Below, one piece after another: positions 52,506 through 61,500 of a stretch of DNA of 64,000 nt (the stretch's first letter is position 1; each line of letters starts with the position of its first letter). The stretch covers positions 186,001 through 250,000 of the forward strand of contig NZ_JALGRP010000002.1 of the NCBI RefSeq assembly GCF_022815605.1, written 5' to 3'. Made by a program: the position numbers and the translations under genes. The DNA comes from Microbacterium sp. VKM Ac-2923 (GTDB taxonomy: Bacteria > Actinomycetota > Actinomycetes > Actinomycetales > Microbacteriaceae). The notes beneath the pieces are model-generated. The model worked only from the letters and a program-made list of their open reading frames with translations, made no database searches and was not told the origin of the DNA.

Positions 52506-53518
52506 CGGTCCTCCTTCTGTCGGCGGGTGAGCAGCCACGCGAGATAGACCCCGCCGAGACACACCGTCACCAGGCCCGTGGGCAGCATGGCGGGGGCGAG
52601 CAGGCGGGAGGCGAGCAGATCGCTCGCGCTCAGGAGCGCGGCACCGATCAGCGCCGATGCGCCGAAGGGGATGGCCCCGGTGTGCCACAGCCGCCGAGCG
52701 ATCTGCGGCGCCGCCAGGGCGACGAATCCGATGGGCCCCGTCACCGCGGTGGCGACCGAGATCATCCCGACCCCGGCCACCATCGCCGCCCACCGCGCGG
52801 TCGCCGGGCGCACGCCCAGGCCGGCAGCCCGGTCGTCGCCGAACTCCAGCGCCTGCAGGGCCGGCGCCCCCGCGGCGACGACGACGGCTCCGACGACGAG
52901 CGCCACCCCCGCGGGCAGGATCCACGCCGCGTCGACCCCGTTGAGCGAACCCGTCGCCCACACCGCCGCCGCCCGGGCGCGCACGTCGTCCAGACGCAGG
53001 ACGAGCACGACGTTGACCGCCCCGAGCATCGCGGTGACGCCGATCCCCGTGATCACGACGGTGAACCCGCGAAGACCACCGCGGGCGCTGAGGCCGAACA
53101 CCACCACCGCAGCCACCAGGCCGCCGGCAACGGCCCCGCCGGTCAGCGCGATGAACGACGTGGCCCCGGCGACCGTCACCAGCAGAACGCCCGTGAACGC
53201 CCCGACCGAGAATCCGAGGATGTCGGGACTGCCCAGCGGGTTGCGCGTCACCGTCTGGAACAACGCCCCCGACAGGCCCAGGAGGGCCCCGATGACGAGG
53301 CCCAGCACCGCCCGGGGCAGCCGCCACTCGCGCACCACGAGAACCGTCCCCGGGTCGCCTCTACCCGCAAGCGCAGCCAGCGCGTCACCCGGCGCGACGC
53401 CGAGGTCGCCCAGGGCCAGGGTGCCCAGGCTCACCGCAGCCAGGACGATCGCGCACACCGTCCACGCGACGGCGCGGCGGCGGCGCAGGGACGGGTGCGC
53501 GCGGATCGCGGAAGTCAC
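52502..53518 (-). CDS. FecCD-family iron-siderophore permease
   Basis: A 338-residue membrane permease with about ten helices; WRLPRAVLGLVIGALLGLSG and QTVTRNPLGSPDILGFSVG are the FecCD signature segments, and GPIGFVALAAPQIARRLWH is the ATPase-coupling region. It pairs with the next permease to form the channel. GTG start overlapping the upstream stop by 4 bp. Confidence 0.93.
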   Translation of the reverse strand: MTSAIRAHPSLRRRRAVAWTVCAIVLAAVSLGTLALGDLGVAPGDALAALAGRGDPGTVLVVREWRLPRAVLGLVIGALLGLSGALFQTVTRNPLGSPDILGFSVGAFTGVLLVTVAGATSFIALTGGAVAGGLVAAVVVFGLSARGGLRGFTVVITGIGVTAMLGAVNVVLVLRLDDVRARAAAVWATGSLNGVDAAWILPAGVALVVGAVVVAAGAPALQALEFGDDRAAGLGVRPATARWAAMVAGVGMISVATAVTGPIGFVALAAPQIARRLWHTGAIPFGASALIGAALLSASDLLASRLLAPAMLPTGLVTVCLGGVYLAWLLTRRQKEDR

Positions 53519-54555
53519 GAGACTCTCCGCCGTCGGCGCACGAGCGCGATGAGCACGGGGGCGCCGAGGAAGGCCGTGACCACACCGAGCGGCAGCTCAC
53601 GGGGGGCGATGACCGTGCGGGCGAGCAGGTCGGAGGCCAGCAGCAGGACGGGACCCGCGACGACGCTGACGGCCACGGTGCGCACCTGGTCGGCTCCGGT
53701 GACCGCGCGCACGGCGTGCGGCACGAGCAGTCCGACGAAGCCGATCGGACCGACGGCGGCCGTGGCGGTGCCGCACAGCAGCACGATCGCCACGAGTCCC
53801 GCCGCACGCACGCGCGTGACGCGCGCGCCGAGGCTGTGCGCGGCATCTTCCCCCAGCACGAGCAGGTTCAGCCCGGGGGCGATCGCGACGGCGAGCACGA
53901 GACCCGCCGCGATCAGGGCGGCCACGAGCAGCGCGATGGGCGTGTCGCGCGCGGCGAGCGACCCGGCCTCCCACACGCGGATGCGGGCGTACTCGGCGGG
54001 GTCCACCAGGCTCAACGCCTGGGTCACCCCCGACAGCACCGCGCCGAGGGCCACACCGGCGAGGACGAGCCGGGCGACGGATCCCGAGCGCCCGACTCCG
54101 CCGAGGAGGGCGACGGCGAGGCCGGCGACACCGGCGCCCACGAAGGCGAACAGCAGCGTGGTGCCGAAGCCGTGCAGACCGAGCCCGACGAAGGCGACCG
54201 CGACCGCGAACGACGCGCCCGCGTTGACCCCGAGCAGCCCCGGCTCGGCGAGCGGGTTGCGGGTGAGCGCCTGCATGACGACGCCGGCCACGGCGAGCGC
54301 GGCGCCGACAGCGATGGCGAGGAGCGCGCGGGGCACGCGGAGGGTGTGCACGATGATCGAGGCCGTCGAGGCGTCGGGATGCCGCAGCAGATCGAACACC
54401 TGCCCGGGTGAGAGGAGGGGATCGCCGACGCACAGCGAGGCGACGGCGAGAGCGGCGACGGCGATCATCGCGACGGCGGCCAGGCCCCGGGCGCGCGGAG
54501 GGGTCGCCGAGGAGGGTCGCGTGAGACGACCCGCCCCGACGGAGTCGACGGTCAC
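53515..54555 (-). CDS. FecCD-family iron-siderophore permease
   Basis: A 346-residue permease of the same family as its downstream neighbour: LRVPRALLAIAVGAALAVAG, MQALTRNPLAEPGLLGVNAG and GPIGFVGLLVPHAVRAVTG. The GTG at 54555 overlaps the stop of the binding-protein gene by 4 bp; a farther upstream start would enter that gene by 49 bp. Together the pair should form a heterodimeric transmembrane channel. Confidence 0.92.
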   Translation of the reverse strand: MTVDSVGAGRLTRPSSATPPRARGLAAVAMIAVAALAVASLCVGDPLLSPGQVFDLLRHPDASTASIIVHTLRVPRALLAIAVGAALAVAGVVMQALTRNPLAEPGLLGVNAGASFAVAVAFVGLGLHGFGTTLLFAFVGAGVAGLAVALLGGVGRSGSVARLVLAGVALGAVLSGVTQALSLVDPAEYARIRVWEAGSLAARDTPIALLVAALIAAGLVLAVAIAPGLNLLVLGEDAAHSLGARVTRVRAAGLVAIVLLCGTATAAVGPIGFVGLLVPHAVRAVTGADQVRTVAVSVVAGPVLLLASDLLARTVIAPRELPLGVVTAFLGAPVLIALVRRRRRVS

Positions 54556-55526
54556 CGGCTGAGCGGCTGCAGGACGTTGTCGACCAGTTCGTGCACCCAC
54601 TGCTGGGCCGTCTCGTAGTCGGTGACCGACGCGCGCATCGCGTAGATGTTTCCCGTCCGAGCGACGTCGAGGCTCTGGAAGAGCGGCGAGGACCGGATCT
54701 CCTCGATCCCGTCATACGGCGTGCCGTCGATCGCCGAGAAGGTGAGGGCGTACGTGACCTGGTCGAAGACGGTGGGCAGTTGCTCGAGCGGGAGCGAGAC
54801 GTAGCCCCGTCCGTCGGTGTCGACGAGCGATGCGGCCCCGGGGCCGTACTCGAGGCCCAGCTCGTCGACCACGAGATCGCCCGTGGCGCCGGTCGGGAGC
54901 TGTACCGAGAACTGCCCCGGTTCGTCGCCGAACGAGAAGGTGACCCACCGGTTCCCCTCGATCACGGCGCGGTAGGTCTCTCTGGTCTCATCGCGCACGG
55001 TCTCGAAGGCCGCCTTGCTCGCGGTCCAGGTGTCGGTGGTGCCGGTCGCCGCGGCGGTCTGCTCGGTGATCTGCTGCCAATCCCCGCGGTCGGCGCCCCC
55101 GACGATCACGGTCGGCGCGATGGTGCTCAGGCGCTGATAGGTGCTTTCGTCGACCTCATCGGCGTCGCCGACGATGAGATCGGGCCGGGCGGAGGCGAGA
55201 GCCTCGAAGTTGATCTCGCCGTAGGTTCCGACCTTCGTCGCGTCGGAGATGTAGTCGATCTGCTCGGCCGTGTAGCTGTCGGCCCATCGCGAGTAGTCGA
55301 TCGTTGCGACGGGCTTCACCCCGAGCGACATCAGCTGCCACGGGGTGTCGTACGACACCCCCGCGACCCGTTGCGGATGCTCCGGCACCTCCACCGGGCC
55401 GTACACCGACTCGACCGTCGCGGAGGTCGGGGGCGCCGACGTCTGGGCGGGTGAGGCGCATCCGGTGAGGAGGGCGAGGGCGAGCGCGGCGGTGGCGGCG
55501 ACCACGCCGGGGCGGCGTCTGAGCAC
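54552..55526 (-). CDS. iron-siderophore substrate-binding lipoprotein
   Basis: A 324-residue periplasmic-binding-like lipoprotein with lipobox LTGC (Cys23). VPEHPQRVAGVSYDTPWQLM and ARPDLIVGDADEVDESTYQR are typical of the FepB/FhuD group. First gene of the importer operon (binding protein, two permeases, reductase, ATPase). The GTG start has AAGGAG eight bases upstream. A DtxR/IdeR-like box (55544-55562) lies in front, so iron repression is likely. Confidence 0.92.
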   Translation of the reverse strand: MLRRRPGVVAATAALALALLTGCASPAQTSAPPTSATVESVYGPVEVPEHPQRVAGVSYDTPWQLMSLGVKPVATIDYSRWADSYTAEQIDYISDATKVGTYGEINFEALASARPDLIVGDADEVDESTYQRLSTIAPTVIVGGADRGDWQQITEQTAAATGTTDTWTASKAAFETVRDETRETYRAVIEGNRWVTFSFGDEPGQFSVQLPTGATGDLVVDELGLEYGPGAASLVDTDGRGYVSLPLEQLPTVFDQVTYALTFSAIDGTPYDGIEEIRSSPLFQSLDVARTGNIYAMRASVTDYETAQQWVHELVDNVLQPLSR

Positions 55527-55543
55527 GGGAAACTCCTTGAAGT

Positions 55544-55562
55544 AAAAGTAAGGGTTACCTAA
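55544..55562 (-). promoter_or_regulatory. DtxR/IdeR-like iron box upstream of importer operon
   Basis: AAAAGTAAGGGTTACCTAA agrees with the 19-bp DtxR/IdeR consensus at about 13 positions, strongest in the right half (ACCTAA). It is 18 bp before the start codon of the binding-lipoprotein gene. Confidence 0.65.
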
Positions 55563-55607
55563 TTATTCCGAGCGGTGTCGCCCCGTGCGGGCAGGAGCAT
55601 CTCCCCG

Positions 55608-56420
55608 TCAGCCGACTTCTTTCGCGAATCGGTCATCTCGACGCCCCAGGGCGAACTCCCGCGGGCTCGCCCCGACACTGTCGCGGAACGCCGTCGAGAA
55701 CGCAGCCGGTGAGTCGTACCCCACTCGCCGGGCGACGACGGCCACCCCGGCGCCCGCGGCGAGCGCGGCCATGGCCGCCTGCATGCGCAGTTGCACGCGC
55801 CAGCGAGAGAACGACATTCCCGTCTCCTCGCGGAAGCGCCGTGCGAAGGTGCGCGGACTCACAGCGCTGACCCGGGCCCACTCCTCCACCGTCCGCGCGT
55901 CGCCCGGGGCACCGGAGAGCGTGAGCGTCACGGCGCGAAGCCAGGGGGTGCGCGGTTGGGGCAGCCCGGCGTCGGGCCGGGCGCCCAGAGACAGCAGATC
56001 GAGCGCGAACGCCTCGGCCCGCGCGCGGCGCTCGGGCGCGCGCTCCGGGTCGGAGTACTCGGAACTCAGGTGCGCCAGCACGTCGTCGAGCAGCGAGGAG
56101 GTGGTCAGCACCGCCGGACGGGCGAGGGCGTCGGGCACGGCACCGGGCAGGAACCAGGTGCACCGCATGACGTTTCCCGGGCTGGCGTGCACCGCGTGCG
56201 CGGCGCGCGCGGGGATCCAGATCGCCGCCCCGCGCGGCACGACGAACACGGCGTGATCGGTCGTGACCGTTACCGCACCCGTGACCGACGACAGCAGTTC
56301 GTGTTCGTCGTGGTCGTGGGCGGCCCACCGGTCGCCCGCTTCGTCTCGGCTGGGTGTGGCGATCTCGATCGAGTGCAGTCGGGGACTCCCCGGGTCCGGC
56401 GGCATCCACTCTTCACCCAT
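55608..56420 (-). CDS. AraC-family regulator with cupin N-terminus
   Basis: A 270-residue regulator: a cupin-like sensory domain (HDHDEHELLSSVTGAVTVTT, about 35-54, and IWIPARAAHAVHAS) and a C-terminal pair of helix-turn-helices (AVSPRTFARRFREETGMSFS and VARRVGYDSPAAFSTAFRDS). Likely responds to a siderophore or iron-related ligand, by position. Its start overlaps the end of the next AraC gene by 8 bp, so the two are co-transcribed. Confidence 0.88.
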   Translation of the reverse strand: MGEEWMPPDPGSPRLHSIEIATPSRDEAGDRWAAHDHDEHELLSSVTGAVTVTTDHAVFVVPRGAAIWIPARAAHAVHASPGNVMRCTWFLPGAVPDALARPAVLTTSSLLDDVLAHLSSEYSDPERAPERRARAEAFALDLLSLGARPDAGLPQPRTPWLRAVTLTLSGAPGDARTVEEWARVSAVSPRTFARRFREETGMSFSRWRVQLRMQAAMAALAAGAGVAVVARRVGYDSPAAFSTAFRDSVGASPREFALGRRDDRFAKEVG

Positions 56421-57249
56421 CGCTGTCTCGCGATCTGGCCGCGTAGGCGGCCGGAGTCACCCCGAAACGCGTGCGGAACGCGGAGATGAAGCTGCTCACC
56501 GAGTCGTAGCCGACCGCCGGTGCGACCTCGCTGACCGCATCACCGCGCAGCAGCAGTCCGACCGCGGCGTGCAGGCGCGCCCGCACCCGCCACTCGCGGA
56601 AGGTGCGGCCGGTGTCGGCGACGAAGGCCCGCGCGACCGTCTTGGCGCTCACCCCCTCCCGCGCCGCCCACGACGCCAGGTCGCGGTCGTCGTCGGGAGC
56701 CGCCATCAGCGCGAGCGCGATCGAGCGGGCGCGCGGGTCGTGCGGCAGGGCGACCACCTCGCGGGCGATCGGGGCGTCGGCGACCAGGTCGCTGAGCAGC
56801 GCGAAGCACGCTTGGCGACGCGACTCGGTCAGACCGGTGGCGGCGAGATGGCGAAGCAGTGCTCCCCCCAGTGGCTCTAGGGAGAGCACGCGGGCGCGGT
56901 CCCACCCCCGCGGCGCGGGGCGGTGTCGCTGATCGATGTAGGCGCTGACCAGTTCGCCCGGCTCCGTGAAGCGCATCTCGTGTCGCACCCCGGTGGGGAT
57001 CCACACCGCGTGGTCGCGACGCAGGTGCCAGCGGTCGGTGCCGACCGACACCTCCATCGACCCGGATGCCATCCACGCGAGCTGGTCTTCCTCGTGCCGG
57101 TGCGGGGCGAACCCGCTGCCCGCCTCCAGCGGTATCGACGTCGCCGCGAATTCGGCGGATGTCCATTGGCGAACAGGCTCCGCGACGTCATCCGCGTTTT
57201 CGGGATGCCGGTGTTCGCGAGACGACAGACCCGTGTCCTCTATCAGCAT
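56413..57249 (-). CDS. second AraC-family regulator with cupin N-terminus
   Basis: A 278-residue regulator of the same build: cupin region GFAPHRHEEDQLAWMASGSM (about 46-65) and AVWIPTGVRHEMRF, then helix-turn-helices GVSAKTVARAFVADTGRTFR and VAPAVGYDSVSSFISAFRTR. It shares only family-level similarity with its neighbour. It is divergent from a siderophore-binding protein gene; the DtxR-like box at 57282-57300 lies between them. ATG at 57249. Confidence 0.88.
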   Translation of the reverse strand: MLIEDTGLSSREHRHPENADDVAEPVRQWTSAEFAATSIPLEAGSGFAPHRHEEDQLAWMASGSMEVSVGTDRWHLRRDHAVWIPTGVRHEMRFTEPGELVSAYIDQRHRPAPRGWDRARVLSLEPLGGALLRHLAATGLTESRRQACFALLSDLVADAPIAREVVALPHDPRARSIALALMAAPDDDRDLASWAAREGVSAKTVARAFVADTGRTFREWRVRARLHAAVGLLLRGDAVSEVAPAVGYDSVSSFISAFRTRFGVTPAAYAARSRDSDG

Positions 57250-57281
57250 TCGATGTCTCCTCGGGCGGATGGTGAGCGGGG

Positions 57282-57300
57282 TTAGGCAAGGCTAACCTAG
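57282..57300 (+). promoter_or_regulatory. DtxR/IdeR-like iron box
   Basis: TTAGGCAAGGCTAACCTAG matches 16 of 19 positions of the DtxR/IdeR consensus TTAGGTTAGGCTAACCTAA. It is placed 33 bp before the binding-protein start at 57334 and 33 bp behind the AraC start, and could control both directions. Confidence 0.85.
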
Positions 57301-57333
57301 CGGCGCTTCACCCACCCGAACGGAAGTCCCCAC

Positions 57334-58380
57334 ATGCCCGACACCCGCCCTCTCGTCCGCCTCGCCGCCCTGGGCGCCGCCCTCGCCGTGACGGCGGCGC
57401 TCCTCACCGGCTGCGGCGGCGCCGCCACGGCATCCGCCGAGAACGCCACGTACTCCACCGAGCCGAGCGACACGTTCCCCGTGACCGTCGCCCATCAGTT
57501 CGGGGAGACGACCATCGCCGCCGAACCGCAGCGGGTCGTCGTGGTCGGACTCACCGAGCAGGACATCCTGCTCGAGCTCGGCACTCCCCCGGTGGCGACG
57601 ACCGAGTGGTACGGCGAACAGCCTTTCGCCGTCTGGCCCTGGGCGACCGATCTGCTCAACGGCGCGGAGCCCACCGTGCTGCAGGCGACAGACGGGTTCG
57701 AATTCGAGAAGATCGCATCGCTGAAGCCCGACCTCATAGTCGGCACCAATGCGAACATGACCGCCGACGACTACACCAAGCTCAGCGCCATCGCGCCGAC
57801 GGTGACCAGCGTCACCGGCGCCGACCGCTACTTCTCGGCGTGGCAGGACCAGACGCGCCAGATCGCCAAAGCCATGGGGCGTACGGCCGAGGGCGAGGAG
57901 CTCATCGCCGGCGTCGAAGACTCCTACGCCGAGGCCGCCGCGGCCCACCCCGAGTTCGCCGGACGGTCGGCGTCGTTCTCGCAGGGCGGCCCCTACGAGG
58001 GCAACATGTACGTCTACCCCGACGGCCTGAACACGGACTTCCTCACCGACCTCGGCTTCGTCATGACGCCCGATCTCGAGAAGTACGCCGCGCAGCCCGG
58101 CCAGCAGGCGCTCATCTCGGGTGAGAACATGTCGCTCATCGACGCCGACGTGATCGTCTTCGCGACGGAAAACGCCGAGTCGCTGCCCGACCTGCTGTCG
58201 TTCGGCACCACATCGTCGCTGAAAGCCGTGACCGAGGGGCGCGCGGTGTACACCGACGGCGAGCTCGCCGGAGCGATCTACTTCCTCACGCCGCTGAGCC
58301 AGAAGTACGTGCTGGAGCAGCTCGTCCCGCGCCTCGAGAAGGCCGTCGCGGGTCAGTCGCCGCAGAGCATCGACGGTTGA
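57334..58380 (+). CDS. siderophore-type substrate-binding lipoprotein
   Basis: A 348-residue binding protein with lipobox LTGC (Cys27). Conserved regions: TIAAEPQRVVVVGLTEQDIL and FEKIASLKPDLIVGTNANMT, as in the iron/siderophore Periplasmic_binding_2 family. Downstream, instead of permeases, comes an ABC-exporter-type pair, an arrangement also seen where importer-like (IrtAB-type) exporter folds take up siderophores. The stop is only six bases before the first exporter half. Confidence 0.9.
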   Translation: MPDTRPLVRLAALGAALAVTAALLTGCGGAATASAENATYSTEPSDTFPVTVAHQFGETTIAAEPQRVVVVGLTEQDILLELGTPPVATTEWYGEQPFAVWPWATDLLNGAEPTVLQATDGFEFEKIASLKPDLIVGTNANMTADDYTKLSAIAPTVTSVTGADRYFSAWQDQTRQIAKAMGRTAEGEELIAGVEDSYAEAAAAHPEFAGRSASFSQGGPYEGNMYVYPDGLNTDFLTDLGFVMTPDLEKYAAQPGQQALISGENMSLIDADVIVFATENAESLPDLLSFGTTSSLKAVTEGRAVYTDGELAGAIYFLTPLSQKYVLEQLVPRLEKAVAGQSPQSIDG

Positions 58381-58386
58381 CGTTTC

Positions 58387-59556
58387 GTGTCATCGTCCAC
58401 GGCGGTCGCGTCGCGTCCTGCGCGGCGCGACCGCCCCCCGGTGGGGCAGCTGGCCGCCGTCGTGTTCGGCGGCGCCGTGCTGCTGAGCATCGCGTGGCCG
58501 CTGGGGATCGCCGTCCTCGTGGGCGCACCCCTGCTGCTGTGGCTGACCGATCGCGCGGGCTCGACCCTGCGCGCGCGCAGCGGCGACGAGCAGCAGGCCG
58601 CGGCGACCGCCGCCGGCCGCGCCGCCGACCTCATGGCCGGGTACCGCGTGATCCGCGGGATCGGCGCCGAGGCAGAGGCATCGCGCCGCTACGCCCGTGC
58701 GAGTCGTGCGGCCCTGCACGACACCCTGCGCGCGCGCCGCGCCGAAGGGGTGTTCGGGGGCGTCATGAACGGGGTCGCCGGTCTCTTCCTCGCGGCGGTC
58801 GCCGTGGGCGCGGCCCTCCTGACCGTCACGGGCGCCCTCGGACTCGGCGAGTTCATCGCTGTCGTCGGACTCGCCCAGTTCCTCATCGACCCGCTGCAGT
58901 CGCTCGCCCTGTCGACCGGAACGTGGTGGGCATCGGCGACCGCGTCCGCTCGCCGCATCCTGGACGAGCTGCGGGAGGAGGATGTTCCCGACGACGCCAT
59001 CCCCGTCGCAGCGTCGTCCGTGAGCGTCATCGCACCGGGCGAATTCGTCGTCGTCGCGTGCGAGGGGAGCTCCGCCCCCGGGGTGCTCGCCGGCATCCGC
59101 GACGCGCACCCCGATGCGCTCGTCGTGCCGCACGACGCGCACCTCTTCGCCGGAACGGTGCGCGAGAACGTCGCCGGTCCGCCGACGCCATCCGGGCGGA
59201 CGGATGCCGAGCCTGCCGAGACCCCGCGCGTGGCATCCGCTCTGCACGCCGCCGCGTGCGACGACCTCGAGAACGTGCTCGCCGCCGGATGGGACACCGC
59301 GGTGGGCGAGAACGGCACGGCGCTCTCGGGCGGTCAGCGCCAGCGCGTGGCGTTGGCACGGGCCCTCGCGCGCGACGCCGACCTCCTCGTGCTGCACGAC
59401 CCGACGACGGCGGTCGACGCCGTCACCGAGGCGCGGATCGCCGAGCGCCTGCGGGCCTCCCGCCGCCACGCTCGCACGGTGGTCGTTACGCGGGCACCGG
59501 CTTTCGTCGCCGTCGCCGACCGCGTCGTGCACTCCCTCGAGGAGAACCCGGCATGA
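58387..59556 (+). CDS. ABC exporter-fold half transporter, N-terminally short, degenerate ATP site
   Basis: A 389-residue membrane-ATPase fusion where 560-600 is normal. The membrane part begins at the equivalent of TM3-TM4 (about 20-50) and continues through TM5-TM6 (about 123-175); TM1-TM2 are absent. The nucleotide domain keeps the signature LSGGQ (313-317), but the Walker A position reads CEGSSAPG (225-232), Walker B is LLVLHDP (D338-P339, no catalytic Glu) and the switch His is replaced (VVVTRAPAF). GTG start at 58387, six bases after the binding-protein stop. It overlaps its partner by 4 bp. It could be a decayed gene or a specialised half; see findings. Confidence 0.82.
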   Translation: MSSSTAVASRPARRDRPPVGQLAAVVFGGAVLLSIAWPLGIAVLVGAPLLLWLTDRAGSTLRARSGDEQQAAATAAGRAADLMAGYRVIRGIGAEAEASRRYARASRAALHDTLRARRAEGVFGGVMNGVAGLFLAAVAVGAALLTVTGALGLGEFIAVVGLAQFLIDPLQSLALSTGTWWASATASARRILDELREEDVPDDAIPVAASSVSVIAPGEFVVVACEGSSAPGVLAGIRDAHPDALVVPHDAHLFAGTVRENVAGPPTPSGRTDAEPAETPRVASALHAAACDDLENVLAAGWDTAVGENGTALSGGQRQRVALARALARDADLLVLHDPTTAVDAVTEARIAERLRASRRHARTVVVTRAPAFVAVADRVVHSLEENPA

Positions 59557-61256
59557 CGGTGCCGCTTCCCACCGCCTCCGCGCGCGAGGTGGCCGGCGCC
59601 GTCGCGCGAGCGCTCCCCCGTGGCCGGTGGCGCCTGCTGGTGCTGGCAGTCGTCGTGCTCACCGCCGCGACCGCCGGCGTCGTCGGTCCGCTCGCGCTCG
59701 GCGCCGTCGTCGACGCGGTGGCGGCCGGCGATCGCTCCCCCCTCCTCGTCGCGCTGCTGGCCGGGGTGATGGGCGCGGCGGTGATCGTCGGCGCGGTGCT
59801 CGGCGCCGTCGGCCTGATCGCCGCATCGCACCTGTGCGAGATCGCGCTGGCGAATCTGCGCGAACGCATGGTCGAGGTGGCGCTCCGCCTGCGACAGGAC
59901 CGGGTGGAACGCGCCGGCACGGGCGACCTGATCGCCCGCGCGGCCGACGACGTCGCCGAGGTCAGCGATGCGATCCCCCGCGTGGTGCCCGCGGTGGTCG
60001 GCTCGGCGTTCACGATCGTCGTCACGCTCGCGGGTATGGCCCTGATCGACCCCTGGTACGCCGTCGCGCTCGCGGCCCTCGCCCCCGTGCACGTCTGGGC
60101 GGTCCGCCGGTACTTGCGCACCGCGCCCGCGGTGTACGCGGCGGAGAGGGCGGCGATGACCGATCGCTCGCAGCAGTTGCTGGATGCATTGCGCGGTCGC
60201 GAGACGGTCCGGGCATTCGGGCTCGCAGACTCGCGGCTCGCCCGAATCGCCGACGCGTCATGGACCGTGGTGTCGTGGAGCATGCGGGCCCGCGGCATCC
60301 AGAATCTGTTCTTCGCCCGGTTGAACGCGGCGGAGTTCCTCGGCATGGCGGGACTCCTCGTCGCCGGCTTCGCTCTGGTGTCCACGGGGGCGGGGACCGT
60401 GGGCGGCACGATCGCCGCGATGCTGCTATTCCTCCGTCTGTTCGGACCCGTCAACCAGCTGCTCTTCGTCACCGACGACCTGCAGTCGGCCCTGGCCTCG
60501 CTCGGCCGCATCGTCGGCGTCATCCGCGCGGACGAGGCCGCCGTCGACGCTCTCCACGGCGACGGCGTCACCCTCACCGCCATCGAGCACTCCTTCGCCG
60601 CCGATCATCCCGTGCTGCACGGGGTGTCGCTGCGGATCGCCCCCGGCGAGACGGTCGCGGTGGTCGGCGCATCCGGCGCGGGAAAGACGACGCTCGCCGC
60701 GATCGCCGCGGGCGTGCACACGCCAGTGCGTGGCGAGGTGCGCCGCCCCCGCTCGCGTGCCCTCGTGACGCAGGACGTGCACGTCTTCGACACCACCCTG
60801 CGAGAGAACCTGCTCCTCGCCCGGCCTGGATCGACGGATGCCGAGCTCCACCGCGCGCTGAAGGACGTCGGGGCCGATGCCCTCTCCGCACGGCTCCCCC
60901 TCGGCCACGACGAGCCCATCGGAGCCTCGGGTACCCCCGTCACCCCGGCCGAGGCGCAGCAGATCGCGCTCGCTCGCGTGCTGCTGGCCGACCCCGCGTT
61001 CGTGGTGCTCGACGAGGCGACGGCCGAAGCGGGCTCCAGCGACGCCAGCCGGCTCGAGGAAGCCGCCGAGACCGTCGTGCGCGGACGCACGGCGCTGGTG
61101 GTGGCGCACCGTCTCAGTCAGGCCTCGCGAGCCGATCGGATCGTGCTCCTGGAGGAGGGACGCATCCGCGAGGAGGGCACGCACGACGAACTGCGCTCAG
61201 CGGGCGGTGAGTACGCGCGGCTGTGGGCGGCGTGGAGCACACCTCGCTCGAGCTGA
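59553..61256 (+). CDS. ABC exporter-fold half transporter with altered signature motif
   Basis: A 567-residue full-length half transporter: six membrane helices (within about 24-315) and an ATPase domain. Walker A GASGAGKTT (372-380, Lys378), Walker B LDE (D487-E488) and the switch His (VVAHRLSQ) are intact, but the signature reads VTPAEAQQ (463-470) instead of LSGGQxQ, and the D-loop is EAGSSD. This is the mirror image of its partner's defects. The ATG overlaps the partner's stop by 4 bp. It probably moves siderophores, given the adjacent binding protein and iron box; direction is not evident. Confidence 0.85.
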   Translation: MTVPLPTASAREVAGAVARALPRGRWRLLVLAVVVLTAATAGVVGPLALGAVVDAVAAGDRSPLLVALLAGVMGAAVIVGAVLGAVGLIAASHLCEIALANLRERMVEVALRLRQDRVERAGTGDLIARAADDVAEVSDAIPRVVPAVVGSAFTIVVTLAGMALIDPWYAVALAALAPVHVWAVRRYLRTAPAVYAAERAAMTDRSQQLLDALRGRETVRAFGLADSRLARIADASWTVVSWSMRARGIQNLFFARLNAAEFLGMAGLLVAGFALVSTGAGTVGGTIAAMLLFLRLFGPVNQLLFVTDDLQSALASLGRIVGVIRADEAAVDALHGDGVTLTAIEHSFAADHPVLHGVSLRIAPGETVAVVGASGAGKTTLAAIAAGVHTPVRGEVRRPRSRALVTQDVHVFDTTLRENLLLARPGSTDAELHRALKDVGADALSARLPLGHDEPIGASGTPVTPAEAQQIALARVLLADPAFVVLDEATAEAGSSDASRLEEAAETVVRGRTALVVAHRLSQASRADRIVLLEEGRIREEGTHDELRSAGGEYARLWAAWSTPRSS

Positions 61257-61500
61257 CCGCCCGCCGAACCCCTGTATCGACGTCGGGCGGCTGCGCCCGG
61301 AGCGGCTGTGGGCGGCGGGGACCGCACCTCGCTCGGGCCGAGCCGCCGCCGCTCAGACCGAGCCACCGCCGGGGACCGCAGCTCATTCGGGCCCAGTCGC
61401 CGCCGCTCAGGCCGAGCCACCGCCGGGAACCTCAGGTCGCTCAGGCCGAGCGAGCTGCCGGACCCACACGCCGACGCGGGACGGCTACGCCCGGAGCCGC
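61219..61500. repeat. GC-rich repeats derived from flanking gene ends
   Basis: The last bases of the exporter gene (61219-61261, GGCTGTGGGCGGCG then ACACCTCGCTCGAGC) recur in diverged form at 61303-61346. A 54-bp unit follows twice and a half (about 61316-61454: GGGGACCGCA, GCCGCCGCTCAG, CCGAGCCACCGCC). A second repeated block (CGGCTGCGCCCGGAGCGGCT at 61288 and CGGCTACGCCCGGAGCCGCT at 61482) enters the end of dapC. The 228-bp gap contains no credible gene. Confidence 0.65.

Noticed and set aside
58381..58500. Frameshift as the cause of the short exporter half
   Set aside because: No frame upstream of 58387 shows TM1-TM2-like sequence; the region is occupied by the binding-protein gene, so an in-frame deletion fits better than a frameshift.
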